Assembly: GCA_035236585.1 (NCBI GenBank)
Contig: CP141137.1
Span: forward strand, 44,414,057-44,478,056
Direction of reading: 5' to 3'
DNA length: 64,000 bases
From: Warburgia ugandensis
Taxonomy: Eukaryota > Streptophyta > Magnoliopsida > Canellales > Canellaceae
Positions 26,170 to 38,600 of the stretch are shown here, one piece after another. How positions within the stretch are numbered: position 1 is the stretch's first letter; each line of letters opens with the position of its first letter. Made by a program: the position numbers and the translations under genes. Under the pieces are notes generated by a model that searched no databases, was not told the DNA's origin, and saw only the letters and a list, made by a program, of their open reading frames with translations.

Positions 26170-29100
26170 GTTGAGATCGGGAGTGATGGCTCGAGTTCTG
26201 GAGGGTTAGCATTGCATGCTCGTGATCCAGTCTAGGATACCATAGCACAGATGGCCCAGGCAATTGCCGATGCTATAGGCAAGGGAGCAGGAGGTTAGCC
26301 CTCAGTCACGCTTGTCCCTAGAACTGTTAGAGAGGGTGTAAGGTGGGAAACACTTGCTTTACAAGAGTTTAGGAAGTTGGGGCCACCAAGTTTAATGGGA
26401 TGTTAGATCCCATTGAAGTAGAAGACTGGTTAGAGCAAATTCAAAGGATCTTCAAGGCACATAAAATTGACAAAGATCTGAAGGTAAGGGTAGCCACATT
26501 TTAGTTCACTGGTGGGTGGTGACAAGAGGTGTTAGAGCCGATGAGGAGTGGACTTTGGAACTTTTTAGAGAGGCCTATTTAGCAAATTATTTTCCTAGTG
26601 CTCAGAGAGATGCTAAAGTGGCTGAGTTTTTGAGGCTCATGCAACATGACATGACTATAGGACAGTACGCTGCCAGGTTTGATTAGTTGCCACGATATGC
26701 ATCATCGATGATCCCCACTACTAGGTATAAGGCATATTGCTTCATCCAGGGCCTAATATCCTCTATTCGATAGTTCTTAGTACCCTTTAAGTTAGAAGAC
26801 TATGCTGAGGCCGTAGATAGAGCGCAACTGATTGAGTAGGATTAGGGCAAAGAAATCAGTGCGTCTGAGTTCAGGAAGAGAAGTTTTGGAAAATCTTACT
26901 CGCATGGTAGCAAGGATAAGAGGAGGAAAGGGTATCCTCCTCAGGTGGAGAACCCTCAGGCACATTCTCTATCTCTTGGAATGGGTAGTAAGACTTGTTA
27001 TGGCTGTGGACAGGAGGGCCATTTCAAGAGAGATTGTGCTAAATAGAGAGCCATGCAAGGCAGTGTACAGAGTAGCAACAAGCCACGTCCTTAAGGGCAA
27101 CCACCAACACAGAAGGTAGATGCACCATTCAGAGGAGTATCCCCTATTGATGAGTAGAGGACACAGGGCAGAGTTTACGCATTGACACAGCCAGACACCC
27201 CACTTGACCACACCATTATAGAAGGTACATTTTTGCTATTTCATACTTAGGTCAGAGTGTTGTTTGATTCTATTGCAACACATTCTTTTATTTCATCTTT
27301 AACTATTCACGACTTAAGCATGGAAATAGAACCATTAGACTCAACATTACAAGTTGAGTTGCCCATAGGGATGAGCATCAGTTCCAGCAAAGTATGTCAA
27401 AATTGTGATATTGACATGGTAGGTCATAGGGTGAGGTTTGATATGGTGGTAATGGACATAACTCCTTATGATGTGATCATAGGCATGGATTTCTTGTCTG
27501 AGTACCATGCCATTATTGATTGTAATCGAAAGAGGGTTACTTTTGTCCAACCTAGTAGACTCCATTTTTATTTCTCCGCCACAGAGGATTATGGCTACCC
27601 ACAAGTCCATGTTGGTTACAAATGCTAGAAAGACTATGGTGGGTGGATGGCAAGCATGGTGGGCATGATGATGTTGATACTAGTATTGAATCCCTACCAA
27701 TAGTAAGGGAGTTTTTAGATGTTTTCCCTGATGAGTTGCTAGGATTACCTCCAAGTAGGGAGGTCGACTTTGCTATTGAGCTTTTTCCTAGTGTTTCTCT
27801 GATTTCAATTGCTCCACAGTGAATGGCACCTGCTAAATTGCAGGAGCTAAATGTGTAGTTGGAGGAGTTGCAAGGAAAAGGTTTCATTCGCCTTAACACA
27901 TCACCATGGGAAGCTCTAGTGCTGTTCACAAGGAAGAAAGATGGCACACTGCAGCTATGCTTTGAGTACCGGCAATTGAACAGGGTGCCCATCAAGAACA
28001 AATACCCATTGCTAAGGATTGATGCCCTCTTCGATCAATTGAGGGGATCTAGATGGTTTTATAGGATTGACTTGCGATTTGGATACCATTAGTTATGGGT
28101 GAGGGATGAAGATATCCCTAAGATGGCATTCAGGACTTGATATGGTCACTTTTGAGTTTATCGTGACGCCTTTTGGCCTGACGAATGCTCCAGTAGCTTT
28201 TATGAGCCTAATGAATTGAATCTTTCTCCCTTATTTGAATCAATTCGTTGTCGTGTTTGTGGATGATGTGTTGATATACTCAAGGTCTAAGAAGGAGCAT
28301 GAACAACACTTGTTTATTGCATTGCAGTTGTTGAGGGAACACCAACTGTATGCAAAACTTAAGCAAGTGTGAGTTTTGGGCAACCAAGGTAAATATCCTT
28401 GGGCATGTGGTTTCTGGTGATAAGATTTCAGTCGACTCGTCAAAAGAAGAAGCTGTGCTGAGTTGGGAAAGATCGAGGAACATAACTGAGATTAGGAGTT
28501 TTCTTGGGCTGGCAAGTTATTATAGGAGGTTTGTGAACGACTTCTCACTCATTGCAACATCCATGACAAGGCTTACAAAAAAGGGTGTGGTATTTGAATG
28601 GGATGATTCATGTGAGTAGTCATTTCAGGAGCTAAAGAAATGATTAACCTTGGCACCTATGCTTATCATTCCTAAGCGAGGTGTGGGTTATGTTGTATAC
28701 TGCGATGCCTCACACTTAGGACTAGGATGTGTCCTAATGCAAGAAGGAAGAGAGGCGGCGTATGATTCTCATCAATTGAAGCCAAATGAGAAGAAATACC
28801 CTACTCATGACTTAGAGCTGACAGTAATGGTGTTTGCCTTGAAACTTTGAAAGCATTATTTGTATGGCGAAAGGTTTAATGTCTTCACTAACCATAAAAG
28901 CATAAAGTACATCTTTATTCAGAAGGATTTAAATCTGAGGTAGATCAGATGTGTTGAATACCTAGAGAACTTTGATTTCACACATCAGTATCACTAGGAA
29001 AGGCAAACATTGTTGCAGAAGCATTGAATAGGAAGTCTAGAGGTTTGATGGTTGAACTTAGAGGTTTCAAATGGAAGGCTCATGAGTCATTGACCAAGTA

Positions 29101-30600
29101 TGACTTGCACATTGATTCATCTAAAAGTGGTGCATTTTTGTGTCAAATGATTGCTCAACATTCTATAATACAAGAAGTCTTGCAGGCACAAAAGGATGAT
29201 GAAGAGGATAAAAGTATTAGAGACTGAATAGAAGAGGGTGAGAATGTCGAGCATTGGACCATGGACTCTTCTGGTGGGTTATGATATTTGAGTAGACTAA
29301 TGGTCCTTCCAATTGATGAGGCTAGGAGAGGATTGTTGAGTAAGGCACATCGGTCTAAATTTTTGATACATCCTGGTAGTACAAAGATATATCATGACCT
29401 TAAGAGACACTTTTGGTGGAAGGGCATGAAGAAGGACATTATTGAATTTGTTGCTCGATGTTTGACCTGTCAGTAAGTTAAAGCAGAACATCAGAAACTT
29501 GCAGGATTATTATAGCCATTACTAGTGGCAGAATGGAAGTAAGAGCACATTACCATGGATTTTTTAGTAGGTCTTTTGTGTAGTAAGCAACGTTGGAACA
29601 ACATATGGGTGATTATTGATAGACTGACCAAGTCAGCGCACTTCTTGCCAGTGAAGGTTACTAATTCACTCGAGACATTGAGTTGATTATACGTATGTGA
29701 GATTGTAAGGTTACATGGGGTACCTGTATCCATTGTGTCAGATAGAGATTCGAGGTTTACTTCTTAGTTCTAGAAGAGTTTACAACAAGCGATGGGTACA
29801 AGGTTGACTTTTAGCTCTGCATTTCATCCCCAGACAGATGGGTAGTCTGAGAGAGGGATTCAGGTTCTTGAAGATATGTTAAGAGCTTGTGTGTTACTTT
29901 CAAGAGAAATGGGCTGAATATTTACCTTTGGTGGAATTCTCATACAACAACAATTTCTAGTCCAGCATAGGGATGGCACGATTTGAGGTGTTATATGTTA
30001 GGCCATGCCGATCCCCTATTTGTTAGGCAGAGGCTAGTGAGATATCATTATTAGGCCCTATGGTAGTTAGAGAAACCATAGAAAAGGTAAAGCAAATTAG
30101 GCAATGGTTGTTGACAGCTCAGAGTAGGACCAAGAGCTATGCTAACCGAAGGACGCGACTTTTGGAGTTTGAAGTAGGAGATTATGTGTTCCTAAATGCT
30201 CAGCCAAGAGCAGGAGTGACGCGTTTTGGCAAACGTGGAAAGTTATCTCCTCGATTTATTGGACCATTCAAGATTATAGAGCAAGTTGGTGAAGTTGCTT
30301 ACCATTTGGCCTTGCCTCCATAGTTATTACTTATTCACGATGTCTTTCATGTGTCCATGTTGCGGAAGTATGAGCAAGACCCTTCTCATATTCTTGATTG
30401 GACATACCTAGCCATTCAAGAGGATGTCTCATATGAGGAGAAACTGATATAGGTGGTTGACTGAAGAGAACAGGTGTTGCATAGAAAAGTGATACCACTT
30501 GTAAAGGTAATATGGCAACATCATGGGGTAGAAGAAGCCACGTGGGACCTGGAATCGGAAATCCAGTGAAAATACCCGAAACTATTTGAAGACTCAAGTA
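26170..30600 (+). pseudogene. Element B gag-pol remnant
   Basis: It covers all gypsy domains from gag to integrase plus a C-terminal chromodomain-like tail, in canonical order on the plus strand. It is interrupted many times and cannot encode a polyprotein. Confidence 0.88.
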
Positions 30601-30644
30601 TTTATTTAATTTTGAGGACAAAATTTCTTTAAGTGGGGGAGTGT

Positions 30645-33600
30645 TGTCACACCCATGTTCTAAAGAGTAGATTAAAATGTGAATTGGAGCATTAATCTTC
30701 CCAAATATGGTGAAACAAGACAACTAGTGAAATTTTTTATGAAAATTCAAGTAATTAAAAAGTAAAAATCAAGAACATTGAAAAATGATGATGAAAGGTC
30801 GTTCATTAGACTATGCTTGATGAGAGCTTTTCAATGAGACTAAGAATGCGTGAAATGGAGATCGAAAGCTAAAGAACAAAGAGTTTTACCACTAATGTGA
30901 AGGGGGTCCAAATTGATAATGGCACCCCTTTAATGCGCAGGACCCAGAGAGTCACGTAGAAAAAGCTCTACAAGCAGGAGTTGAACTCACCGCGTGGAGC
31001 TCTGCTTCCACCATCAAAGATGGCCAGAGATGAGGGAAAAGTCCCTGCTGTCCACTTTTCCCCATTTCCCAGTTTTCCCATTTCCTGATCAAGCTTCACA
31101 CGCTTAGAAACCCAGCCTACCCTCTTCTTCGGCAAGCCCGACGATGGCATTCTCCTCCTCCCATCAATCCCCTTCATCCCACACTCCCATAAAACCCTCC
31201 CCCTCTTTAACGGTTATCATGTTTTCACTATGCCTATGCTTCATGCGTGGACAATGCTGGTAGTGGCATTTCCTCAACCCGAAGTAACTAACCCTAAGTT
31301 GGGCTAGTAAGGAAATCAGAATGCAGGTGGGTTCTCTCTCCCACTCTCCTCTTCCTTCATTTTCTTGTCTTTCCTTTCATTTTTTCCTTGCATTTTTCCC
31401 TATCCATTCCATTTTTTTCTATGACCTAAGACAGCGAAAATTTGTCAGACTCAGTGGGCATATTAGAGGGAATGGTGTGGGATTGATAATCCACATGTCC
31501 ATCTTTATTAGAAGGTTCTAAGTGAAACCCTTCTGGTTTCATGATGATCGACCAAATAATGACTCCAAAAATGGAGAAAAACAGTAAAAATGATTTTTTT
31601 TAAAACTATTGAAAAATCAGGCCAAAAATGATAGTTTTAGTAGAAATCGAAAGGGGAAAACACTAGAAAACAAAAATCAAGCAATTTTGAGCATTCCCAT
31701 GTAATTTTTTTTTTTTACAAAAAGTTACTATTTGTGTCACCGGCATTGACTGGAATTTGGTCACCTTCTTCGTGTGATAGCAACATTTTCTGGCAACCCC
31801 TAAAAAATGTGAAAAATGGAAAATTTTGTGCTATGGACAAATCACACCTAATCTCTTCATCCACGAATACGGATCATAGATTAGGAATCAATTGGTCCTT
31901 GAAATTGTGATCTAAAACTTGTTAGTGCATAGGGAAAAATTGAGATCTTAGCATCCGACTGTTAAAAATATGATCAGAAGGTAAATCTGGGTAAAATGTA
32001 ACTCCAATTACCCATCAGTAATGAATTATGACTAAAATGACTAAACAATTATGGAGAAATTGATGGGAGATACTATCTGATTGTCCAATACTCGATTAGT
32101 GAAGATCAAAGGTTAGGAAAGGAGATCAACCCATGAATTATAGTTAAAAGCATTGAATTGTGGAATAACTTACCTAAAATGTTAAAAATTGAAACTTTTA
32201 GAGGTATGCGCTCAATCTAGACTATCGATGTTAAACCAATGGTGCTGATCTAATTAGATAGCGACCAATTGGTGTAAAAATCCTTGATCTAGACATGTGA
32301 GGTTAGATCAAGGGCATTGTGAATAGAGAGCTGGAAGTGAATATAACAAATTGAATGGAATTTTGGAATTTACTTAGAACTTGTATTCGTTGTAGAGGTT
32401 TGAGTACAGTGTGAACAACATTGGCAGTTGAATTTTAAGTTGTACCTTGAGTGCACGTAAGGATCCTAAACCCTTCTATTCCTTAAATTTTTGTTGATCT
32501 GTTCACTTGAAATTAACATTATAAATGTGTAGAATGAATAGGTTATCATATTGGTTGAATGGATGATAGGAATTGTAATTACTTATTGAAATTGTCATGT
32601 GATAGTCTTATTTACTACACTTAACTGTTATGATGATGAAAACTGTTATGCAATGTCAATCCGAAGATAATAAGCCTAGGGGGCAACTCAGTCAGCTATG
32701 ATGATGCCTTCCAAGATGATAAACCATGAGGGAAAGGGCTACTTGTTTGCTTGCGAATATGGGGGAGCTGCCCAAGACGGTAAACCCTAAGGAACAAATT
32801 GTCTCTTATTGAGCCTCCCAAGATGGTAAACCCTGAGAGAAAGGGCTACCTAGTTCTTTGGAATCATAGTGGAGTAGCCCAAGATGGTAAATCCTAAGGA
32901 ATGAGTTGTCAAGTATTAAGCCTCCCAAGATGGTAAGCCTTGAGGGAAAGGGCTGCCTGGTCTTTTGAGATCACGGTGGAGCCATCCAAGATGGTAAACC
33001 CTGAGGGAAAGGGCTGCTTGGTTGATTGCAACTAAGGTGGAGCCACCCAAGATGGTAAACCCTAAGGGAACCTGACTTTGGCGCCGCCCAAGATGGTAAA
33101 CCCTGAGGGTCTGTATGCCTTGTTTATGATACTCATACTGGGCTGCCCAAGATGGTAAACCTTGAGGGAGATGACTACTGGATTATGGTGATAATGTCAT
33201 GCCTATTTAATACTGCTGAAGAAACCATTAAATGAATATGTAGCTTTGTTGAATGTTATGCTTATGGTTTGCATTTTAAATTGGAATAAAGTTCATAACT
33301 TAGTCACTTGCTTGTTGAAATAGAAGTGAATCTCCTGTGGTTGGACATGAATGGGGAAGTGATATTGCATGGGCTTAATTGCATACTTTGAACGTCTTAT
33401 AGTTAGACTTGATTAAGAAGTTGATATCGCATAGGTGGTTTGCATGCTATGGTTATCACTTCATAGTTTAATTTGGAATAAACAGTAATTCTATCTGCTA
33501 CCAATATGTTATGTATGATGATGCATGCTAGTTACTTTGTTGATGACTGGTTAAAATGGAAATGAATGCTCCATGGTTAGATTTGAATGTGCAGTTGAGC

Positions 33601-34249
33601 TAAGCTCAACAAGAACGGTAGGATGTGCATGGGTTTAGTTCTTTTCCCTTATGGGCTTTGCAACTCACCTTATTATTTTACAAGTACCAATCAAGCTAAT
33701 AAGGGAAAGATTATGCAATGAAATCTAGAAAGTTGGACAGAAGATGTAAAATTTTGTATTATATATATATATATATATATGTATATGCTGACGCTGAGTA
33801 TGAGTTATGTCTTATTATTTGACAATTAGCCTTATGCATTTTACATGTTTTATGTTGATGGGGCATGTATGAGACTCACTTGAACTCCTAGCTAGCAAGA
33901 AGGTGTTAGTGATGTATTATGATAAATAGTATGGAGACTAAGTTTCCTTTAAGGTCTTTATAACTGCTATATTGTTTATCAAGTAAACTGCATTGCATGT
34001 GTTAAATGCATAAGTCCGAAAAATAAGGGAGACTCTGCCGAAATTTTGGTAGAACTCAATAGTTAAAAGAGAAGAAGATTTTACTAGTTAAATGTATAAG
34101 TGCATAGGACAAGAACACTTAGCTCTCTCAATGCTCTGCTCTGGTAAAATAAAAATAAAAATAAAAATGAAGGCCACGTAGGCCTTGCTTGGCCCAATCA
34201 CTATGCTTGATTATGTTAAATCATGGCCTCAAGGATTGGGGTCGAGACA
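30645..34249 (+). repeat. Element B 3' LTR (3.6 kb)
   Basis: It starts TGTCACACCCATG after a purine tract and ends GTCGAGACA before the target duplication. It holds the full minisatellite (32660-33180) and an (AT)n run at about 33757-33781. Confidence 0.9.
32660..33180 (+). repeat. Minisatellite in element B LTR, about 9-10 units
   Basis: The core is CCCAAGATGGTAAACCCTGA followed by GGGAAAGGGCT and a variable spacer, repeated roughly every 45-65 bp. Unit copies are diverged. A shorter set of the same units is in the 5' LTR at about 25500-25790. Confidence 0.9.
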
Positions 34250-34254
34250 GTTAG

Positions 34255-35639
34255 CCACCCACCCTTTGACTTTATGATATGATAGACATCCACCCCTAAG
34301 ATGGGCAAACATTGTAGGAAGTGGTATCATGGGTAGTCAACACTATGTGTCCGATCGGCCCCCATATATGATGGACATTAGTCTCCCATTTTGGTGTTAA
34401 TAGGGAGCGACAGTTGGTAGACCTTGGGGTTGGTTACTACTGCAGCATGATGATTTATATGTTTGTTTGGCATTTCAAGCAACATCATGATTATTGCTAG
34501 GATTGATATATCCATATGTACCCACAGCATGATGACGCGTGGAGGATTGATATGAATACTCATGACCGGATGTGAGAGTGTGTTGCACACTCGAGGGATA
34601 CAAGTCGATTATGTGTCCTTCTATTCATGACATGCACTCGTGTTTGAATGTGATGGACTTGCTTATACTTTGCACTATCAGATTTATGAGTCATGTTTTA
34701 TACTATGTTTTACATGTCATATTAATTTGACTCATGTGATTCTTATGATTTGTACAAGATCATATGTGCTATACTGGATTCTGGTTTTGACATGAATCAT
34801 ATGTGGATGATGTTTTGTTTATGAGACTTGGTTATTCATTTTTCATACCATTATTACATCCATGAGTTTTATTATGAGATCATGTGTTTTATCTGTCACA
34901 ATACCAATATCTATTTGTTGAATATTAAATATCTATGTACCTACCCAAACAATAACTTGTTGAGGCATTGTTATTTTTCTTGCAATGCTTCAGATATAGA
35001 GCAGTAAACTAGGAAGGGCAAATAGATGGAGCATCACTAAAGGTGACGAGGACCACTAGAGCATTTTGAGAGGATTATACGGATGTATGGAGTTGATTTG
35101 ACATTATTATGGATGTGTACATGGGCTATATATACTTAGCTGTTCATTTACTCATATTTTAGACTCGTAGACTTGGTCTTATGTATAGATGTTGAATCGT
35201 GATGGACAGACCCTGGATCTTGATGATTTTAGTACTTTCAATATTATTACTTGTGATCTTTGATGTAGTTTTCATGCAACCAGATATGACATGCCTTATA
35301 TTATGAGTTGGTATCAGAGCTAGTCTCCCTTTGTAATGGTGGGCTAGCCACACATGGGTGGTTGTTAACCTAGAGAAGGTCATGCAGATATGCATGTTCC
35401 CTAGGGGGAAGGGGACTCTGGCATGCAGGTCCTAGTAGGGTGGCTTGGTAAAGGGTTGGCGAGCTATAGGATGGTTGTATGGAGGTGACCCTAAGAGTTA
35501 GTCCTACATTGACCAAGGAAGGAAGTTAGGCCAATTATAAGGGTTCGGGTGGTATCTCCAAGTAACAAGGCCTTTTCCTATGGGAAAAACAAAACCATAA
35601 AGATGAAGCTTGGAAGGAGTGAGGGACCCAAAGCTAACA
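34255..35639 (+). repeat. Element A 3' LTR, second part
   Basis: It resumes with CCACCC directly after the second GTTAG and matches 15413-16745 of the 5' LTR. It ends at CTAACA, immediately before the TGTAACATCCC start of element C. Confidence 0.85.
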
Positions 35640-38600
35640 TGTAACATCCCAAAATTTTTAAATGCCAATTTGAGAAAATTTTAAAAAAAAAGGTGAAATT
35701 GGAATGAAAAGAATATATTGAAGTTTATATTTTTAGAGTTTTATAAATGAGAGACTTAATAGATATCGAACCATGTATTGAGACATCCATAATTGGAATG
35801 TACTCAAAAAGATAATTCATATGGCATTAAGTTTGCCGAAAACAGAGTTCGAATGAGGAAGATATGGGCATTTTAAGTTCTGAGGGCAAAACAACCATTT
35901 ATCAAGGGGGGCCCACAATACATGAATGTAAACCTAGACTCTAAACAAACCAAAATGGATTAGGGACTTACTAATTGCGTGGAAAATCAGGGATTCCTAC
36001 CCTAATTGTATTTAAGGCAAAACATCCCTCTTTCACTCCATAGACTCCTCTGATCTTCTTCTTTTTTCATGATCAAGCATGATCTGATCTGGTTGTGATT
36101 AACATCAAAGAAGGATCACACCTCCATCCACGAAGTAGCAGCGACGGATCACCGGAAAAGCACTGCAATCATGCTTTTTCTTCTCCATCTCTCCATCTCG
36201 GGTAAAACTTCAAAGATTAGATTTTTCACAGATTTAGGAGGCAAGACCCAGTTTTCCTCTTGATTTTTCCTCCCATTGGTCTTATTTCACTGTTTTGTAT
36301 CATTTCTAACACTTAAATTGAAGATTTCTTGGAGTTAAGGTTGAATCTATGAAAAACTATGATACAGTAGAAAACCCATATAAAAAAAACCTTGGATGGA
36401 AAATCTGAATCGTTTAATGAATTTAGAGGCCCTCAAAATGGGAGACTAATGTCCATCATGTATGTGGAGGTATGTTTTAATTCCACATGGATTGTATATG
36501 TATATTTATCTTATTGGACTTGATTATATTATTGTTGGGAATGTGGCTGTTGACTAGATGAGTCCTGGAGTAGTAAATTTATTTTAGAAAGGTTTACTTG
36601 GGAAAAAAAAATTATTTGAGATTTGAGTCGATGGTTGATACTTAGGGTTTTTCTTGAAATAAAATTCATTTGAAATTGTTTTTTGCTTTTTTGGTTTTTA
36701 AAATTGGGGCCTACCTTTCAAAAAGTTTTATTAAAATTTGTTGGAAAACCCAGATCGTCATGGTTGGTATTAGAGCAAGTTCATCGACTCACAACTAGTC
36801 CCAAAAGTCCATGTGAAGATGACAGTCCAAGGTGAGAATTAGAACTAATATGAACTAAATGATTAAATAATATAGTAAATTTTGAAACTTGAATAAACAC
36901 CATTTAGGGGTGTTGGCAGTTGAGCTAGAAAGTGCAAGGATAGAGTTAAAATCACATATAAAAATTGATTCATATCATTAATGGAAAACGACTTAAGTGG
37001 AAGTAATGAATAGTCATGGAAAAAGGAAAATGATCAACTAAATTAAAAGTAAATTCTTATTAGAACGGCGAGGCTCTTAAGGTAAGAAATCAGTATATAA
37101 TGTGCATAAGTTAGTGTTTCTAACTGAGAATATTATTGTTGATAGATGATTTACAATAAAGACAACTTACTATGAATATAATTTTTTTAACGCGAAAATA
37201 GTATGGGTGAAGCCTTGGAAAGTACTGTGATAAATTGTGAGTAAATAAGCAGAATAAAAATTATGAGTCAGTTTCTCTAGGTGAGATCTTTAGTGTATGA
37301 TAGAAAATATATGTATATGAATTACTTTTGAGAATACAAGTTATAACTTAGACTGTGTATAAATTGTTGGAAGAGTATAAAGCCTATTGTACGTGCAACT
37401 GAGAAAGATTAGAGATGGTTACAATAAATGAGAACTCTAGAAGGTTAAAGAATTATTGTATTAATCTAAACTTGAAGTGGATTTAGTTGAAGAATAAATT
37501 GTAGTGTGAATGAAAATCATTGAAAGTTGATGGAACAATATTTAATATTCTATGGATGAATTAATTGATCCATGAGTTGAAATTTTATAAGTTCTTATGC
37601 ACACAAAAATATTGATAACTAGACCTCCGTGAAAAGTTAATGTTATGAATTTTCTTGGAATTTTGATTATGATTTGGAGGTGCATAGCTCTTGGAGGATA
37701 TGATGACTATTTTATGAGAATAGTTATTAAATATTAATGATAATGTGGTCTAAAATGGCTAAGAAAGTCATTATGACCATGGAATATTTAATTGGTTAAA
37801 GGAAATGAAATAGTGGAAGTGAGAACGCTGAAAATGTAATTATGAGAATTCTAATTATGGTTGTTTGGGAGAACATGTTCCTCCATTGCTGAGACTTTTA
37901 TATGAAAGGCCCTTAGAAAGGCCAGTGATGATCAATATTTTCGTCTTATAGGCACTTGGTGTTACAGTGAGAGTTTGTTGCTATAGAGCTGAGAAATTAA
38001 ATGGTTCAACAGTATTGAACTGGAATATACAATTGATTTGATTTGTCCCTAACTTCTTTATGTTGGGTAAGAAGGCTACAGATAGGTTATGATATGTTGA
38101 CGCTTGGATTGAGAAATCAGGTAATGGTAGTGCATCCTGCATTGGTGACAAAGGCAATAGATTTGAACTCTATGTTATCAAGAGATATTCTCTTAGGACT
38201 CGAGCTAATCGTAGAAACTCAAACATGAGTATTCGAGCCAGCCCAATAAGAGTAAGAGACCTTTTCATTGACATAATTACAGAGGCCACTGAACTAGTAA
38301 CATTTGATTATATAGGATTGGGATGTGAATAAGAGAAGGTACATTAGTACAAGAACAAGCACCTGGACAGCTATGTCTTGGAGTTAGAAGATCATTACAA
38401 TAGCGGTAATAGCATCAGCAACAGCCATTACAGTTGCAATCCTTTAAATGTTTTGACTGTGGGGAGTTAGAGTATTTTGATAGAGACTGTTCCAGAAGAC
38501 CATGAGTCAAACAGACTAACATTGGAGACTGGGTAGAAATAGGCCCACATTGGCAATGATGAGTTTTTGTCATTACTTGGAGGCAAGTATAAGCCTTGAA

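Larger units (their letters stand above)
23484..34249 (+). mobile_element. Element B: Ty3/gypsy (Tekay/Del-like) fossil nested in A
   Basis: Its ends are TGTCACACCC and GTCGAGACA, flanked by an exact 5-bp target duplication GTTAG at 23479-23483 and 34250-34254. Parts: 5' LTR 23484-25988; tRNA-Met-type primer site 25991-26007; gag about 26170-27180 with zinc knuckle CYGCGQEGHFKRDC near 27000; protease about 27190-27600 (DSIATHSFIS, VIIGMDFLSEY); reverse transcriptase about 27690-28600; RNase H about 28650-29030; integrase about 29290-30330; chromodomain-like tail (HHGVEEATWDLE) about 30440-30590; polypurine tract about 30630-30644; 3' LTR 30645-34249. It is broken, with roughly a dozen or more breaks. 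The first 290 bp of the LTRs differ by about 8% by eye, younger than A. Confidence 0.93.
13306..35639 (+). mobile_element. Element A: Ty3/gypsy LTR retrotransposon fossil, split by element B
   Basis: Parts in order: 5' LTR 13306-16762; initiator tRNA-Met primer site (TGGTATCAGAGCC) 16766-16778; gag about 16890-18000 with a zinc-knuckle trace (FKCFGCRDTVHFLRNC); protease about 18090-18300; reverse transcriptase about 18640-19250; RNase H about 19320-19690; integrase about 19860-20830; polypurine tract 21141-21153; 3' LTR 21154-23483 plus 34255-35639. The native length is about 11.6 kb. RNase H and integrase strings (FTNHKSLKYFFTQSNSKMRQ, GKISPKFIGPFEILRRVGEV) point to the Tekay/Del chromovirus side. 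The element is broken, with well over ten breaks. The two LTRs differ by roughly 15% or more by eye in the stretch after 13306 versus after 21417, so it is older than B, as the nesting requires. The outer edge of the 5' LTR meets a SINE fragment. Confidence 0.9.

Noticed and set aside
33757-33785. (AT)n run as a regulatory site
   Set aside because: It is a plain microsatellite in the element B LTR.
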